A stretch of DNA of 64,000 nt, taken from the NCBI RefSeq assembly GCF_006443685.1, contig NZ_VFYP01000009.1:1-64000 (forward strand), given 5' to 3'. This document shows, one piece after another, positions 34,379 through 43,114 of the stretch. The stretch comes from Rhizobium glycinendophyticum. GTDB lineage: Bacteria > Pseudomonadota > Alphaproteobacteria > Rhizobiales > Rhizobiaceae. Positions within the stretch are counted from its first letter, which is position 1; each line of letters begins with the position of its first letter. Below the pieces are notes generated by a model, which saw only the letters and a list, made by a program, of their open reading frames with translations, did not search any database and was not told the origin of the DNA. The translations under genes were made by a program, and so were the position numbers.

Positions 34379-35202
34379 TTAAGCGCTCCGGAAGTCAGGC
34401 CGGACACAATCCGGCGCTGCAGAAGGACGAAGACGGCGAGGATCGGGGTCACATACATCGTGGCATAGGCCATGATGTTGTTCCACTCGTTGGTATTGGG
34501 GCCCATGAAGGAGTTGAGCCCGACGCTCGCCGGCTGGTATTCGACGGCCTGGATGATCGACTTCGAGTAGACGAATTCGCCAAAGGCCTGCATGAAGATG
34601 AGGATGGCCGACACCAAAATGCCGTTGCGGGCAAGTGGAAGCACGATGTGAAAGAAGGCCCCTACCCTCGAATTGCCGTCGACAAGGGCCGCCTCCTCCA
34701 GTTCCATCGGCACGCTCATGAAAGTGGCGCGGACAAGGACGACAAAGAAGGGCATGCTTTTTGCGGCAATCGCGATGATGACCGCTAGGCGGGGATATTC
34801 CAGCATGCCGATCTGCGAGAAGCCGACAAAGATCGGGGTGATCATCAACGAGGCCGGCAGGACCTGCAGCATCAGGATCAAAAAGAGCCCGATATCGACC
34901 CAGCCATTGCGATAGCGGGCAAGAACATAGGCGCAGCCGGTTCCAAGCACGGTGATGAGGGCAACGGCCCCAGTGGCAATCACCAGCGAATTCCACAGAT
35001 TGCGCGCCATGTTGCGGCTTTCCCATACATAGGAAAATGCACCCCATTGCGGATCGCTCGGCCAGAAGGTCGGCGGCGTTGCAAACATCGCCGACCCCGT
35101 CTTCACGGTGGTGATATACATCCAGTAGAGCGGGAAGAGATAGATCGCGGCCAGTACGATAGCGATCGCCAGCATCAGGCGGTTGTATGCAGTCTCGCTC
35201 AT
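34375..35202 (-). CDS. Carbohydrate ABC transporter permease (MalG-like)
   Basis: This 275-residue BPD_transp_1 permease has about six membrane segments. The EAA loop reads ELEEAALVDGNSRVGAFFHI followed by VLPLARNGI. It starts MSETAYNRLMLAIAIVLAAI and overlaps the neighbouring permease and ATPase genes by 4 bases each. It forms the channel with the product of the next gene. The substrate, a sugar or sugar derivative, is set by the binding protein. Confidence 0.93.
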   Translation of the reverse strand: MSETAYNRLMLAIAIVLAAIYLFPLYWMYITTVKTGSAMFATPPTFWPSDPQWGAFSYVWESRNMARNLWNSLVIATGAVALITVLGTGCAYVLARYRNGWVDIGLFLILMLQVLPASLMITPIFVGFSQIGMLEYPRLAVIIAIAAKSMPFFVVLVRATFMSVPMELEEAALVDGNSRVGAFFHIVLPLARNGILVSAILIFMQAFGEFVYSKSIIQAVEYQPASVGLNSFMGPNTNEWNNIMAYATMYVTPILAVFVLLQRRIVSGLTSGALK

Positions 35203-36101
35203 CCGCGGATCTCCTGACGCGTCGAGCGGACATAGACGAGCGATGCCAGCATGACAAAGATGATCATGATCACAGAGATCGTAGCACCCCTGGCAAAGTC
35301 ATACTGCTTGAACGAAAGATCCCAGGCCCAGTATTGCGCGACATTGGACGAATTGTTCGGCCCACCGGCTGTGATGGCGGCAAAGAGATCGAACTGCTGC
35401 AGGGTGAAGATAAGGCCAAGCGAAACGATGGCGCCGATCGTCGAGCGCATCATCGGCAGGGTAATCGTCCAGAACCGTTGCCAGACATTGGCACCATCGA
35501 GTTCAGCTGCCTCGTAAAGATCCTTGGGAATGCCAGAAAGACCGACGGAGAGCAGGATCATATTGAAGGAAGTCCCAAGCCAGATATTGGCGATGATGAC
35601 AGCCCAAAGCGAATAATGCGGATCGGATCGCCAGAAGATGTTTTGCGAGATGAGACCGGCCTCGCGCAGGAAGAAGTTGAGGACGCCGAAATCGCCAGAG
35701 AGGATCCAGTTCCAGATGGCACCGACGACCAGACCTGGCATGACCCAGGAGACGAGGAACAGTCCGCGCAGCCAGGACGCGCCGGGAAAGTTCGTCCAGA
35801 AGAACAGTGCCAATCCAAAGCCGATCAGAAATTGCCCGGCGATCGAGGCCGCAACGAAGATCGCGGTATTGGCGAAGATCGGCCAGGTTTCACGCTGCGA
35901 AAACAGAGCGACGTAGTTCTTCAGCCCGACGAACGGGCGAAACAGCGTGCCGAGCGAGAACATGTCGACTTCCTGGAAACTCATCAGCACATTGTAGAGA
36001 AGCGGTAACCCCGACATCAGGAACAGGAAGCCAAGCGGGAAAGCGACGAGCCCGATATCGAAGCCGCGCCCGTCGGTGAGGCTGGATAAGATCTTGCGCA
36101 T
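35199..36101 (-). CDS. Carbohydrate ABC transporter permease (MalF-like)
   Basis: This 300-residue BPD_transp_1 permease starts MRKILSSLTDGRGFDIGLVA. It has six membrane segments and an EAA loop (KDLYEAAELDGANVWQRFWT followed by ITLPMMR). It overlaps the downstream permease by 4 bases. A 137-base gap with a hairpin separates it from the binding-protein gene upstream, a common way to make less permease than binding protein. Confidence 0.93.
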   Translation of the reverse strand: MRKILSSLTDGRGFDIGLVAFPLGFLFLMSGLPLLYNVLMSFQEVDMFSLGTLFRPFVGLKNYVALFSQRETWPIFANTAIFVAASIAGQFLIGFGLALFFWTNFPGASWLRGLFLVSWVMPGLVVGAIWNWILSGDFGVLNFFLREAGLISQNIFWRSDPHYSLWAVIIANIWLGTSFNMILLSVGLSGIPKDLYEAAELDGANVWQRFWTITLPMMRSTIGAIVSLGLIFTLQQFDLFAAITAGGPNNSSNVAQYWAWDLSFKQYDFARGATISVIMIIFVMLASLVYVRSTRQEIRG

Positions 36102-36136
36102 GGATGTCTCCGCATGGCGATTGGCATCTCCGGTCG

Positions 36137-36176
36137 GGCCGCCCCCGCGACTTGGGGAACGAGGACGGCCCTCCGG
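36137..36176 (-). terminator. Intra-operon hairpin after binding-protein gene
   Basis: On the transcribed (minus) strand GGGCCG pairs with CGGCCC and an inner CCCC with GGGG, giving an imperfect GC-rich stem-loop in the gap between binding-protein and permease genes. No T-run is present. It is probably an mRNA-stabilising or partially terminating structure. Confidence 0.45.
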
Positions 36177-36238
36177 GAGGTTGAAGAGGCTAAACTGCGG
36201 CCTTGATTGGGGCTAGAACCGCAGCTTTCGCCGATCGC

Positions 36239-37474
36239 TCAACCCGTAACGGCGCTGATGGTCTCTGCTGCTTGATCCAGCGCGTCCTTCGGCGTCATCT
36301 GACCGGTCAGGGCTGCCTGTATGGCATCCTGGATTGCTTTGGAGATCTTCGGCCATTCCGGATGCGGACCGCGTGCCTTGGCGTATTGCAGCTGCTCCTG
36401 GAACACTTTGAGTGCTGCGTCCTTCTTCTCGTTGCCGGTTGCTGGCAGCGTGATGTCGGAACGGGCCGGAAGCTGGCCGTACTTCTCGAACATCTTGTCG
36501 TCCTGGGACGCGAAGTATTCGAGCGCCTTGAAAGCTTCATCCGGGTGCTTGGAATTGGAGAAGATGGCCCAGTTGAAGTCACCCATGGCGGACGAGCGTT
36601 CGGCGCCGGCCTCAGGTACCGGCAGAAGCGCCACGCGCCAGTCGAACTTGGCTTCATCCGACATTCGGTTGAGTTCCCAAGGGCCGGAAATTGCCATGGC
36701 CGCATTGCCGGAATTGAAGGTGCCGGTCGAATCCCACTGGCCACGGGTCAGGCTGTCAGGCGAGGCAAGCTTCTCGTCCATGATCGTCTTCCAGGTTTCC
36801 AAGGCCTTGACTGCACCATCAGTATTGATCTTCTGATAGCTGCCGCCACCCATCTGGGCCCATGGCAGGAACTGGAAAGTCCCCTCTTCGCTTGCCTTGG
36901 CTGAGAAGGCGAGGCCGTAGACGTTCTTTGAGGGATCAGTCAGTTTGCGTGCCGCGTCGAGCAGTTCAGCCCAGGTCTGCGGTGGCTTGTCCGGATCGAG
37001 ACCTTTTTCCTTGAACATGTCGGCATTGTAGTAAAGCGCGATCGTGTTCGTTGCCTTAGGCACGCCGAAAAGCTTGCCATCCCAGGTGACGGAATTCAGT
37101 GGCCCGGGGAAATAATTCGCCGGCTTGATCACTTCTGACTTCGCAATCCTGTCGGTCAGGTCCAGAAAGGCACCGCGCGAGGAAAACAGCGCGTGGTCGG
37201 GGTTGTCGATCGCGATGATATCGGGTGCCTGGCCGGTCGAGTAGGCGCGCATGGCTTCCGAGACGACGTCATCGAACTGGATCAGTCGGTATTCGACCTT
37301 GATACCGGGCTCCTTCTCGTCAAATTCCTTGGCGAGATTGAAGGCCGGCTGCTCCGGCTTGTCGAGGCTCCAGATCGTGATCGTGACTTCTTCCTGCGCA
37401 TGGGCTGCCATGGCGAGGCCGGATACGCAGCTGAGCGCCAATGCGCCCGCCATCAGGCTGTTGCGGATAGACAT
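36239..37474 (-). CDS. Carbohydrate ABC transporter binding protein (CUT1 type)
   Basis: This 411-residue SBP_bac_1 family protein starts [20 protein letters not shown] at 37474, where AAGGAGGAG precedes the ATG. The longer frame to 37501 lacks such a site. The signal peptide ends at AAHAQ. Typical features are [40 protein letters not shown] (the hinge region of sugar-binding SBPs) and [11 protein letters not shown]. The ligand cannot be predicted. The linked dehydrogenase and isomerase suggest a sugar that is oxidised and isomerised after uptake. Confidence 0.92.
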   Translation of the reverse strand: MSIRNSLMAGALALSCVSGLAMAAHAQEEVTITIWSLDKPEQPAFNLAKEFDEKEPGIKVEYRLIQFDDVVSEAMRAYSTGQAPDIIAIDNPDHALFSSRGAFLDLTDRIAKSEVIKPANYFPGPLNSVTWDGKLFGVPKATNTIALYYNADMFKEKGLDPDKPPQTWAELLDAARKLTDPSKNVYGLAFSAKASEEGTFQFLPWAQMGGGSYQKINTDGAVKALETWKTIMDEKLASPDSLTRGQWDSTGTFNSGNAAMAISGPWELNRMSDEAKFDWRVALLPVPEAGAERSSAMGDFNWAIFSNSKHPDEAFKALEYFASQDDKMFEKYGQLPARSDITLPATGNEKKDAALKVFQEQLQYAKARGPHPEWPKISKAIQDAIQAALTGQMTPKDALDQAAETISAVTG

Positions 37475-37538
37475 GCTCTCCTCCTTTTCGTGTTGGACCA
37501 TTGATCCGACCGGCTTCCTCCAAGCCTGCCGGCAGTCT

Positions 37539-38441
37539 TCATTGCGGATCGATGACGAAGTCTCCGCCCCGGCAATTCTTCAGATAGTTCAGGCCATGAA
37601 CCTGGCCGGTCATCTCGAGCGCGTCGCGGTAGACCGGATCGTGCCAGCCCTCGATGTCGATCGAACCCGACCAGCCCGCGAGCCGCAGTTCGGAAATCAC
37701 ATCCGTCCAGTTGGTGTCGCCAAATCCCGGCGTGCGCATGAAGACGAAGGGATGCTTGCCGAAAATCCCGTGCTCTTTGATCACGTCCCAGCGAATGGTG
37801 GCGTCCTTGCCATGCACGTGAAAGAACTTGTGCGCCCATTTGCGGATCTGCGGGATCGGATCGATCAGGTAAACCATCTGGTGGCATGGCTCCCATTCGA
37901 GCCCGATATGATCGTCGGGTGTCTCGTTGAAGATCAGTTCCCAGGCATCCGGATTGTGGGCGATGTTCCAGTCGCCGGTCTGCCAGTTGCCGTCCATGGC
38001 GCAATTTTCGAAGGCAATTTTGACACCCTTGTCGGCGGCACGTTTGGCGAGCTCGCTCCAGATTTCGCGGTAGCGCGGCAGACTGTCGGTCAGAGGTTTG
38101 TTGCGGATCCGCCCGGTGAAGCCGGCGACACAGGTCGCACCGAAATGATGAGCATTGTCGATGCAATCCTTCCATCCTTGCAGGGTCTGCAGATCCATAT
38201 CTGTTTCTTCCAGCGGATTGCCGAACATGCCGAGCGTCGAAATCGTGATGTCGCGGCCAGCAACGGCCTCGACGCAGCGTTTGCCAAGCTCGGCCAGATC
38301 CTGGCCGTTGGTCGTCTGCCAGAAGAAGGGCTCGAAGCTTTCGAATCCCATGTCGGCGATCTGGCCGATGCGCTCGGCTGCCTTGCCGCCGCTTGCGCTG
38401 ACCATGGTGCCGATACGGATCGATGATGCGGGATTGCTCAC
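37539..38441 (-). CDS. Sugar phosphate isomerase/epimerase-like TIM-barrel protein
   Basis: This 300-residue AP_endonuc_2-type protein starts [20 protein letters not shown] at the GTG 38439-38441. The GTG lies 4 bases after the oxidoreductase stop and has AGAAGGA in front. A frame reaching 38654 is only overlap with that gene. Metal and substrate residues of the family are seen in [30 protein letters not shown] and [10 protein letters not shown]. Such enzymes isomerise keto/aldose sugars or dehydrate keto-sugars made by Gfo/Idh/MocA dehydrogenases, which fits the neighbour upstream. Confidence 0.88.
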   Translation of the reverse strand: MSNPASSIRIGTMVSASGGKAAERIGQIADMGFESFEPFFWQTTNGQDLAELGKRCVEAVAGRDITISTLGMFGNPLEETDMDLQTLQGWKDCIDNAHHFGATCVAGFTGRIRNKPLTDSLPRYREIWSELAKRAADKGVKIAFENCAMDGNWQTGDWNIAHNPDAWELIFNETPDDHIGLEWEPCHQMVYLIDPIPQIRKWAHKFFHVHGKDATIRWDVIKEHGIFGKHPFVFMRTPGFGDTNWTDVISELRLAGWSGSIDIEGWHDPVYRDALEMTGQVHGLNYLKNCRGGDFVIDPQ

Positions 38442-38445
38442 GGGT

Positions 38446-39489
38446 TCAAAATCCTTCTGAAGAAATGTCGACGGCCAGGCCGGTCCGGGCGCTTTCGATT
38501 GCGCCGAGGACCATCGCGAGGCTCTTGATATTGTCGGTGCTGACGGTTTCAGGCGTGGTGCCGTCGCGCACGGCGCGGACGAAATCCGACAGCACGCTGC
38601 GGTGCCCGTGGGTTTCGGCATCATCCGGCGCTTGCGGCAAGGCGAGCGTCTCAAATCCTCGCAACAGGCCGGGCTCCTTGCCGGCCACGGTCACTTCGAA
38701 CGCCTCTTCGCCGTCCCAGGTCAGCATGCCCTTCGAGCCGACCAGGCGCCAGGCGCTTTCCCAGCTGGTGCGCCGCCCCTCGGCACACCAGGAACCGCGA
38801 TAGGTGAAGACGGCATCGCCCGAAAGCCGGAAGATGGCATTTGCGGCCGCCCCATGGGCATACCAGGAGCCGGAGGGATTGGTTTCGACGCAATAGACTG
38901 AAAGCGGCTCTTTACCCGAGACGAAACGTGCAGCGTCAAATGTGTGGATCGCCATGTCGAGAAGCAGGATATTGTCCATCGCTTCGCGAAAGCCGCCAAA
39001 ATGGGGACCGAGGAAGAAATCGCAATGGATGCCTGTGAGCTCGCCGATCAGGCCTTCGTCGACCGCGCGTCGCAAGCGCCTGATACCCACAATAAAGCGG
39101 CGGTTCTGGACGACGGCGTGCACGCGACCGGTTTCGGCCGCGAGCTTAAGCAGCATCGCCCCCTCTTCCAGAGATGTCGCGAGCGGCTTTTCGGAGAGTA
39201 CGTGACAGCCATGGCGAAGGCCGGTGGAAACGACGATTGCGCGGGCCTGAGGCACGACGACGTCGAACAGCATGTTGGCCCGGGTATCCTTGAGAACGGC
39301 AGAGAGGTCTGTACCGACGACGAGGTCGGTCAGGCCAAACTCGTCAGCCAGTGCCTGCGCTGTCGCCCGATCGAGATCAACGAGCCCGACAAGCTCCACC
39401 TCGCTTTGCAGATCGGCGTCCGCCTGGAGCGCTTTTAGCCAACCTCTGGCCATAGCTCCGCATCCGCATAAAACGGCCCTTGATGTCAC
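38446..39489 (-). CDS. Gfo/Idh/MocA-family oxidoreductase
   Basis: This 347-residue NAD(P)-dependent dehydrogenase has a Rossmann motif (AVLCGCGAMARGWLKAL), LSEKPLATSLEEGAMLLKLA (the conserved EKP) and the Gfo C-terminal half (LLDMAIHTFDAARFV with the catalytic His). I choose the GTG at 39487-39489, since GGGAGGATT precedes it at 7 bases. The frame continues to an ATG at 39528 without a good site. It is the first gene of the operon and starts 46 bases from a palindromic operator. It may oxidise the imported sugar, as in levoglucosan or inositol-type pathways, but I cannot name the substrate. Confidence 0.88.
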   Translation of the reverse strand: MTSRAVLCGCGAMARGWLKALQADADLQSEVELVGLVDLDRATAQALADEFGLTDLVVGTDLSAVLKDTRANMLFDVVVPQARAIVVSTGLRHGCHVLSEKPLATSLEEGAMLLKLAAETGRVHAVVQNRRFIVGIRRLRRAVDEGLIGELTGIHCDFFLGPHFGGFREAMDNILLLDMAIHTFDAARFVSGKEPLSVYCVETNPSGSWYAHGAAANAIFRLSGDAVFTYRGSWCAEGRRTSWESAWRLVGSKGMLTWDGEEAFEVTVAGKEPGLLRGFETLALPQAPDDAETHGHRSVLSDFVRAVRDGTTPETVSTDNIKSLAMVLGAIESARTGLAVDISSEGF

Positions 39490-39534
39490 TGCAATCCTCC
39501 CAAGGGGTAAGCGAATCTCCTCTTTCACTCGCCC

Positions 39535-39548
39535 CGTAAACGTTTACG
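39535..39548. promoter_or_regulatory. LacI-type operator (proximal to catabolic operon)
   Basis: This is a perfect 14-base palindrome, CGTAAACGTTTACG, with the central CG of LacI/GalR-family operators. It lies 46 bases before the oxidoreductase start and in the divergent promoter region. Confidence 0.85.
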
Positions 39549-39587
39549 ATACTAGGAACAGGACCTGCATTGTGTCAATAGATTTTT

Positions 39588-39601
39588 CGTAAACGGTTAC
39601 G
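39588..39601. promoter_or_regulatory. LacI-type operator (proximal to regulator gene)
   Basis: CGTAAACGGTTACG differs by one base from the operator at 39535. The centres are 53 bases apart, about five helical turns, so one regulator tetramer or two dimers could act together. It lies 43 bases before the LacI start. Confidence 0.85.
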
Positions 39602-39644
39602 GAGCGTTCTTCGGGACTGTGGACTGGGATTTGGGAGAGCGGTC

Positions 39645-40661
39645 ATGAAGGGCATCCGGCAATTGGCGGACTATCTCGACATTTCGATCGGGACGGTGTC
39701 TCGCGCCTTGAACGGCAAGCCCGACGTGAATGAGGAGACCCGTCAGCGGGTGCTCGAGGCGGCTGAAAAACTGGGCTATGTCGCCAATCAGGCCGGACGT
39801 TCGCTGAGAAAGGGTGCAACCGGCATCATCGGCTTCATGATGCAGACCGGCCACGACACGACCGGCCAGGGCGACAGTTTCTTCATGCGGGTTTTCGATG
39901 GTGTGCAGACCGTACTTGCCCGGCACAAACTGGATCTGGTGGCGCTGCTCTGCTCTTCGGAAGAGGATCCGGATGCCTATCTCAAGCGCATCGTCGCCCG
40001 AGGTTTCGCCGACGGCATCATCCTCTCCGCAACCCGTTTTCAGGATGCCCGCTTCGACCTTCTCTACAAGACCAAGATCCCCTTCATCACGCTGGGGCGA
40101 AGCCAGACGGATGTCGGGCAACCCTGGTACGACCTCGACTTTGAAGGCATGGCCGACATGGCGCTCGAGCGACTGGTGGCAAATGGCCACAAGAAGATTG
40201 CCATCAGCCGGCCCTACGGGGAAATCAACCTTGGCCATGTCTTCGAAAACCATTGCCGCGTCGTGCTGGCACGTCATGGGCTGGAATTGGCACAGCAGCA
40301 TGTATATCGCTCAAGCCCGAATGAGGCCGGCGGTTATGCGGTGGCCCAGGCGGTGCTTTCCACCCGCGATCGACCCTCGGCAATTGTTCTGCTCAACGAA
40401 GCGACCGTCGTCGGCTTTTATAGGGGACTACAGGAAGCGGGGCTCAAACCGGGTCGTGATATGGCGGTGCTGGGGCAATACAGCCCGCAGGCGCAGTTTC
40501 TCCACCCGGTCCTGACCTGCTTCCGGCCGGATCTGCGCTCACTCGGCATCGGACTTGCGGAAAGCCTGCTCGCCACCATGCCAGATTTTGCCCAGCACTA
40601 TCCGAAGGCTGTTCGTCGCCAGCTCTGGCCAATGACCCTCATCGAGGGCGAGAGCGGATGA
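39645..40661 (+). CDS. LacI-family transcriptional regulator
   Basis: This 338-residue repressor-type regulator starts MKGIRQLADYLDISIGTVSR. The LacI helix-turn-helix is at residues 1-25 and the hinge helix around 45-55 (NQAGRSLRKGATGIIGF). A periplasmic-binding-protein-like effector domain fills the rest. GGGAGAG precedes the ATG. It is divergent from the oxidoreductase-isomerase-transporter operon, and two matching palindromes sit between them. It most likely represses both, with inducer being the transported sugar or a metabolite of it. Confidence 0.93.
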   Translation: MKGIRQLADYLDISIGTVSRALNGKPDVNEETRQRVLEAAEKLGYVANQAGRSLRKGATGIIGFMMQTGHDTTGQGDSFFMRVFDGVQTVLARHKLDLVALLCSSEEDPDAYLKRIVARGFADGIILSATRFQDARFDLLYKTKIPFITLGRSQTDVGQPWYDLDFEGMADMALERLVANGHKKIAISRPYGEINLGHVFENHCRVVLARHGLELAQQHVYRSSPNEAGGYAVAQAVLSTRDRPSAIVLLNEATVVGFYRGLQEAGLKPGRDMAVLGQYSPQAQFLHPVLTCFRPDLRSLGIGLAESLLATMPDFAQHYPKAVRRQLWPMTLIEGESG

Positions 40662-40713
40662 GAGGAAATGATCTCTTTCGAAGGGCCGCTATACTACCTT
40701 ACAAAAAAGGTAT

Positions 40714-40851
40714 GGCGGCAGTCTGGCGGGACGGGCGATCGATGACAACGCCAAGATAGGCAAACCTCTCGCCGGTCCGGATGGAGGTGATGCCGGTGAC
40801 CACGGCCTTGTCCGCAGCCTCGACGTTGAACCGCCGGTCGCGCGCGCCCTG
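40714..40851 (-). pseudogene. Remnant of IS3-family OrfB
   Basis: On the minus strand the frame reads RARDRRFNVEAADKAVVTGI, then TSIRTGERFAYLGVVIDRPS. This is a decayed version of the 'F.....N..W..DITYI.T..G..YL..VID..SR' start of the IS3 OrfB catalytic domain. The first catalytic Asp is replaced by Gly and nothing else of the element remains. It fills most of the gap between lacI-like and lysR-like genes. Confidence 0.6.
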
Positions 40852-40874
40852 TCAGACAGCGGGAATGTGCCTCA

Positions 40875-41774
40875 TCAAGAAATCTCTGTCATGAGCAACG
40901 GGATATTCTGTTCGAAAAACTTTGAGAACGTCGCAATTCGCGGCGGCAATGTCTGATAGGGCGGATAATACAGGGTGAGCCACAAATCAGGTGGCGCCCA
41001 GCCGCGCAGGACATGGACCAGGCGACCGGATCGCAGATGCTCGGCGATATGAAAGCCTGGCAACATGGCAACGCCTGCACCGTCAGCGGCCATATCAGCG
41101 AGAACTTCCCCGCTATTGGCACTAAAGGCGCGTCCTGCAGAAATCGTGAGACTTGTTCCACCATCAGACAGAACCCAGTTCTCGCGTCGACTTTCTCCGC
41201 TATAGGCCAGACAGTCGTCTGGTGAGAGTTCGTCAGGACTTTTCATATCGACGAACCGGCTTCCCGGTGCGGCCACAAGTATTCGCGGCACGACCCTGAT
41301 CTTGCGCCAGATGGTGAACTTGTCGGACGGTTGGGCCGAAATCCGGATCGTCAGATCGAAATCGTCTTCCATGATGTTCACGAGGCCGTCCGAAAGCGAC
41401 ACCTCGAAGCTGATCTTCGGGTGGAGCTCCCGAAATCCGGATAGAATTGGCGGGAGAACCGCCTTGCCGAACCAGGTGGGCGCGCTGATGCGCAGACGAC
41501 CCTGGTCTGTTTTGTGTGTATCGCGAATATCTCTTCGGGCAGTTTCCAGCGCTTCCAGCGCGGGTTGGATCTGGGCGGCGAAGATTGCGCCATCGGTCGT
41601 CAGCGAGACCTGCCTCGTGGTCCGCACGAAGAGCTGCACCCCCAGATCCTGTTCAAGCGCAGCGATCGAGCGCGTAACGGCAGCGGGTGTCATGTCGAGC
41701 TCACGCGCGACCTGCGCGAAGCTGCGCTTTTCCGCAGCCAATAGAAATACCGTCAGGGCCTTGTAGTCGTTCAC
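40875..41774 (-). CDS. LysR-family transcriptional regulator
   Basis: This 299-residue regulator starts MNDYKALTVFLLAAEKRSFA. The winged HTH is at about 1-60 (QVARELDMTPAAVTRSIAAL, LFVRTTRQVSLT). A LysR substrate-binding effector domain follows from about 90 (RISAPTWFGKAVLPPILSGF onward). It belongs to the CrgA/YafC-like subgroup by eye. It is divergent from the isochorismatase-family gene. A 12-base motif in the shared promoter recurs upstream of two further units (45097, 47370), so it probably controls the whole 41.8-48.4 kb set. Confidence 0.92.
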   Translation of the reverse strand: MNDYKALTVFLLAAEKRSFAQVARELDMTPAAVTRSIAALEQDLGVQLFVRTTRQVSLTTDGAIFAAQIQPALEALETARRDIRDTHKTDQGRLRISAPTWFGKAVLPPILSGFRELHPKISFEVSLSDGLVNIMEDDFDLTIRISAQPSDKFTIWRKIRVVPRILVAAPGSRFVDMKSPDELSPDDCLAYSGESRRENWVLSDGGTSLTISAGRAFSANSGEVLADMAADGAGVAMLPGFHIAEHLRSGRLVHVLRGWAPPDLWLTLYYPPYQTLPPRIATFSKFFEQNIPLLMTEIS

Positions 41775-41803
41775 GTGATTATTTCATCCAGTGCAATGCA
41801 TTC

Positions 41804-41821
41804 GCAATTATTATTGCAATT
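41804..41821. promoter_or_regulatory. Putative LysR box 1
   Basis: GCAATTATTATTGC is a perfect inverted repeat (GCAAT, 4 bases, ATTGC) overlapping the 12-mer ATTATTGCAATT at 41810-41821. It lies 30 bases from the lysR start in the divergent promoter region. The same 12-mer pattern ATTRTTGCAAYK is found at 45097 and 47370. Confidence 0.6.
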
Positions 41822-41984
41822 TCTCCACCTCCGCAATCGCGCTAGCTTCTCATCACACAGCAGATGAACAGCATAGCGGCGGTCGAACCCGCGAAACGAA
41901 ACCCTTCACGAGCGCCAAGGCACGATGCCCAGCTGCTCACAACCTACCGCATCAGTGGTCAAAGCAACCAAAGAGGAATTGACA

Positions 41985-42674
41985 ATGTCCAAGCTCGAAG
42001 TCCTGACCCCCGCCAACAGCCAGCTCATTTTCATCGACCAGCAACCGCAGATGGCGTTTGGCGTGCAGTCGATCGACCGCCAGGTCCTGAAAAACAACGT
42101 CGTTGGCCTCGCCAAGGCCGGAAAGATCTTCAACATACCGACGACGATCACGACGGTCGAAACACAATCCTTCTCCGGGCATACATTCCCGGAACTGCTG
42201 GCAGTGTTCCCGGAAAACGACATCCTCGAGCGCACCTCGATGAACTCCTGGGATGACCAGAATGTCCGCGATGCGCTCGACCGAAACGCCGCCCAGGGTC
42301 GCAGGAAGATCGTTGTATCAGGCCTTTGGACGGAAGTCTGCAACACCACCTTCGCCTTGTCGGCCCTGAACGACCGCCCGGATTATGAGATCTACATGGT
42401 CGCGGATGCCTCGGGCGGCACCTCCGCAGACGCCCATAAATATGCCATGGACCGGATGGTGCAGGCCGGTATCATTCCGGTTACCTGGCAGCAGGTTCTG
42501 CTCGAATGGCAGCGCGACTGGGCTCACAGGGAAACCTACGACGCCGTCACCTCGCTGGTAAAGGAGCATTCTGGCGCCTACGGGATGGGCGTGGACTACG
42601 CCTACACCATGGTCCACGGCGCAAACGAGCGCGTCACCCATGGCAAGCGCATCGGCCCGAACCCGGCAAAGTAA
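41985..42674 (+). CDS. Isochorismatase-family hydrolase (YcaC-like)
   Basis: This 229-residue cysteine hydrolase starts MSKLEVLTPANSQLIFIDQQ. Catalytic triad candidates are Asp in LIFIDQQP, Lys in GRRKIVVSGLWT and Cys in WTEVCNTTFAL, with the family's cis-peptide region before it. AAGAGGAAT precedes the ATG. The frame extends upstream to 41925 without homology. Members hydrolyse amides or peroxidised substrates, and the YcaC subgroup has no established reaction. It is the first gene of a LysR-linked operon and is followed by a strong hairpin and the XapX gene. Confidence 0.88.
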   Translation: MSKLEVLTPANSQLIFIDQQPQMAFGVQSIDRQVLKNNVVGLAKAGKIFNIPTTITTVETQSFSGHTFPELLAVFPENDILERTSMNSWDDQNVRDALDRNAAQGRRKIVVSGLWTEVCNTTFALSALNDRPDYEIYMVADASGGTSADAHKYAMDRMVQAGIIPVTWQQVLLEWQRDWAHRETYDAVTSLVKEHSGAYGMGVDYAYTMVHGANERVTHGKRIGPNPAK

Positions 42675-42677
42675 CAG

Positions 42678-42719
42678 ACGGACGCTGCTCCCCTGAGCGA
42701 GCTCTGGGGAGCAGTCCGT
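42678..42719 (+). terminator. Strong hairpin between isochorismatase and XapX genes
   Basis: TGCTCCCC pairs with GGGGAGCA and an outer ACGGAC with GTCCGT, giving a 14-bp stem with a small bulge. No T-run follows. It would act as a partial terminator or mRNA stabiliser inside the operon. Confidence 0.5.
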
Positions 42720-42745
42720 GTCCATACAAAAAGGAGTAAGATCCG

Positions 42746-43033
42746 ATGAAACCTTATCTGATGTCGCTCGGTGCAGGCCTCCTGGTTGGGATCATCTACA
42801 GCCTGTTGCAGGTTCGCTCACCCGCGCCACCCATCATCGCCCTTGTCGGCCTTTTCGGCATTCTCCTGGGCGAACAGGTGATCCCTTTTGCGACGGCCCT
42901 CTGGACCAGGGAGCCGGCCGCCATGTCCTGGCTGAACCATATCAAGCCCCACATGTTCGGCCACTTGCCTACAGGCGACACAACTGCCGCAAAAGTTGCA
43001 AGTACCCAGCCGTCTCAAGATCAAAATGGCTGA
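42746..43033 (+). CDS. XapX (DUF1427) domain membrane protein
   Basis: This 95-residue protein starts MKPYLMSLGAGLLVGIIYSL. It has two membrane helices connected by VRSPAPPIIALVGLFGILLG, the hallmark of the XapX/DUF1427 family. The hydrophilic tail ends in a low-complexity stretch. AAAAAGGAG precedes the ATG. Small XapX proteins are regularly found beside isochorismatase-like hydrolases and YtcJ-like amidohydrolases. Their role is not established. Confidence 0.85.
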   Translation: MKPYLMSLGAGLLVGIIYSLLQVRSPAPPIIALVGLFGILLGEQVIPFATALWTREPAAMSWLNHIKPHMFGHLPTGDTTAAKVASTQPSQDQNG

Positions 43034-43114
43034 CTTTCGATGCAGGGAGAGGAGGCCGGACCGGTCTTTTCATCCTGGACTTTCTTCCAAATCCCTCTGA
43101 CCCGGAGTGCTACC

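Noticed and set aside
37251..38426. 391-codon plus-strand frame opposite the isomerase and binding-protein genes
   Set aside because: It runs across two well-supported minus-strand genes and the gap between them, with no recognisable domain.
40690..40730. Hairpin GCCGC...GCGGC with ACCTT/AAGGT after the LacI gene as terminator
   Set aside because: The stem is interrupted by unpaired bases and there is no T-run. It overlaps the IS3 remnant.
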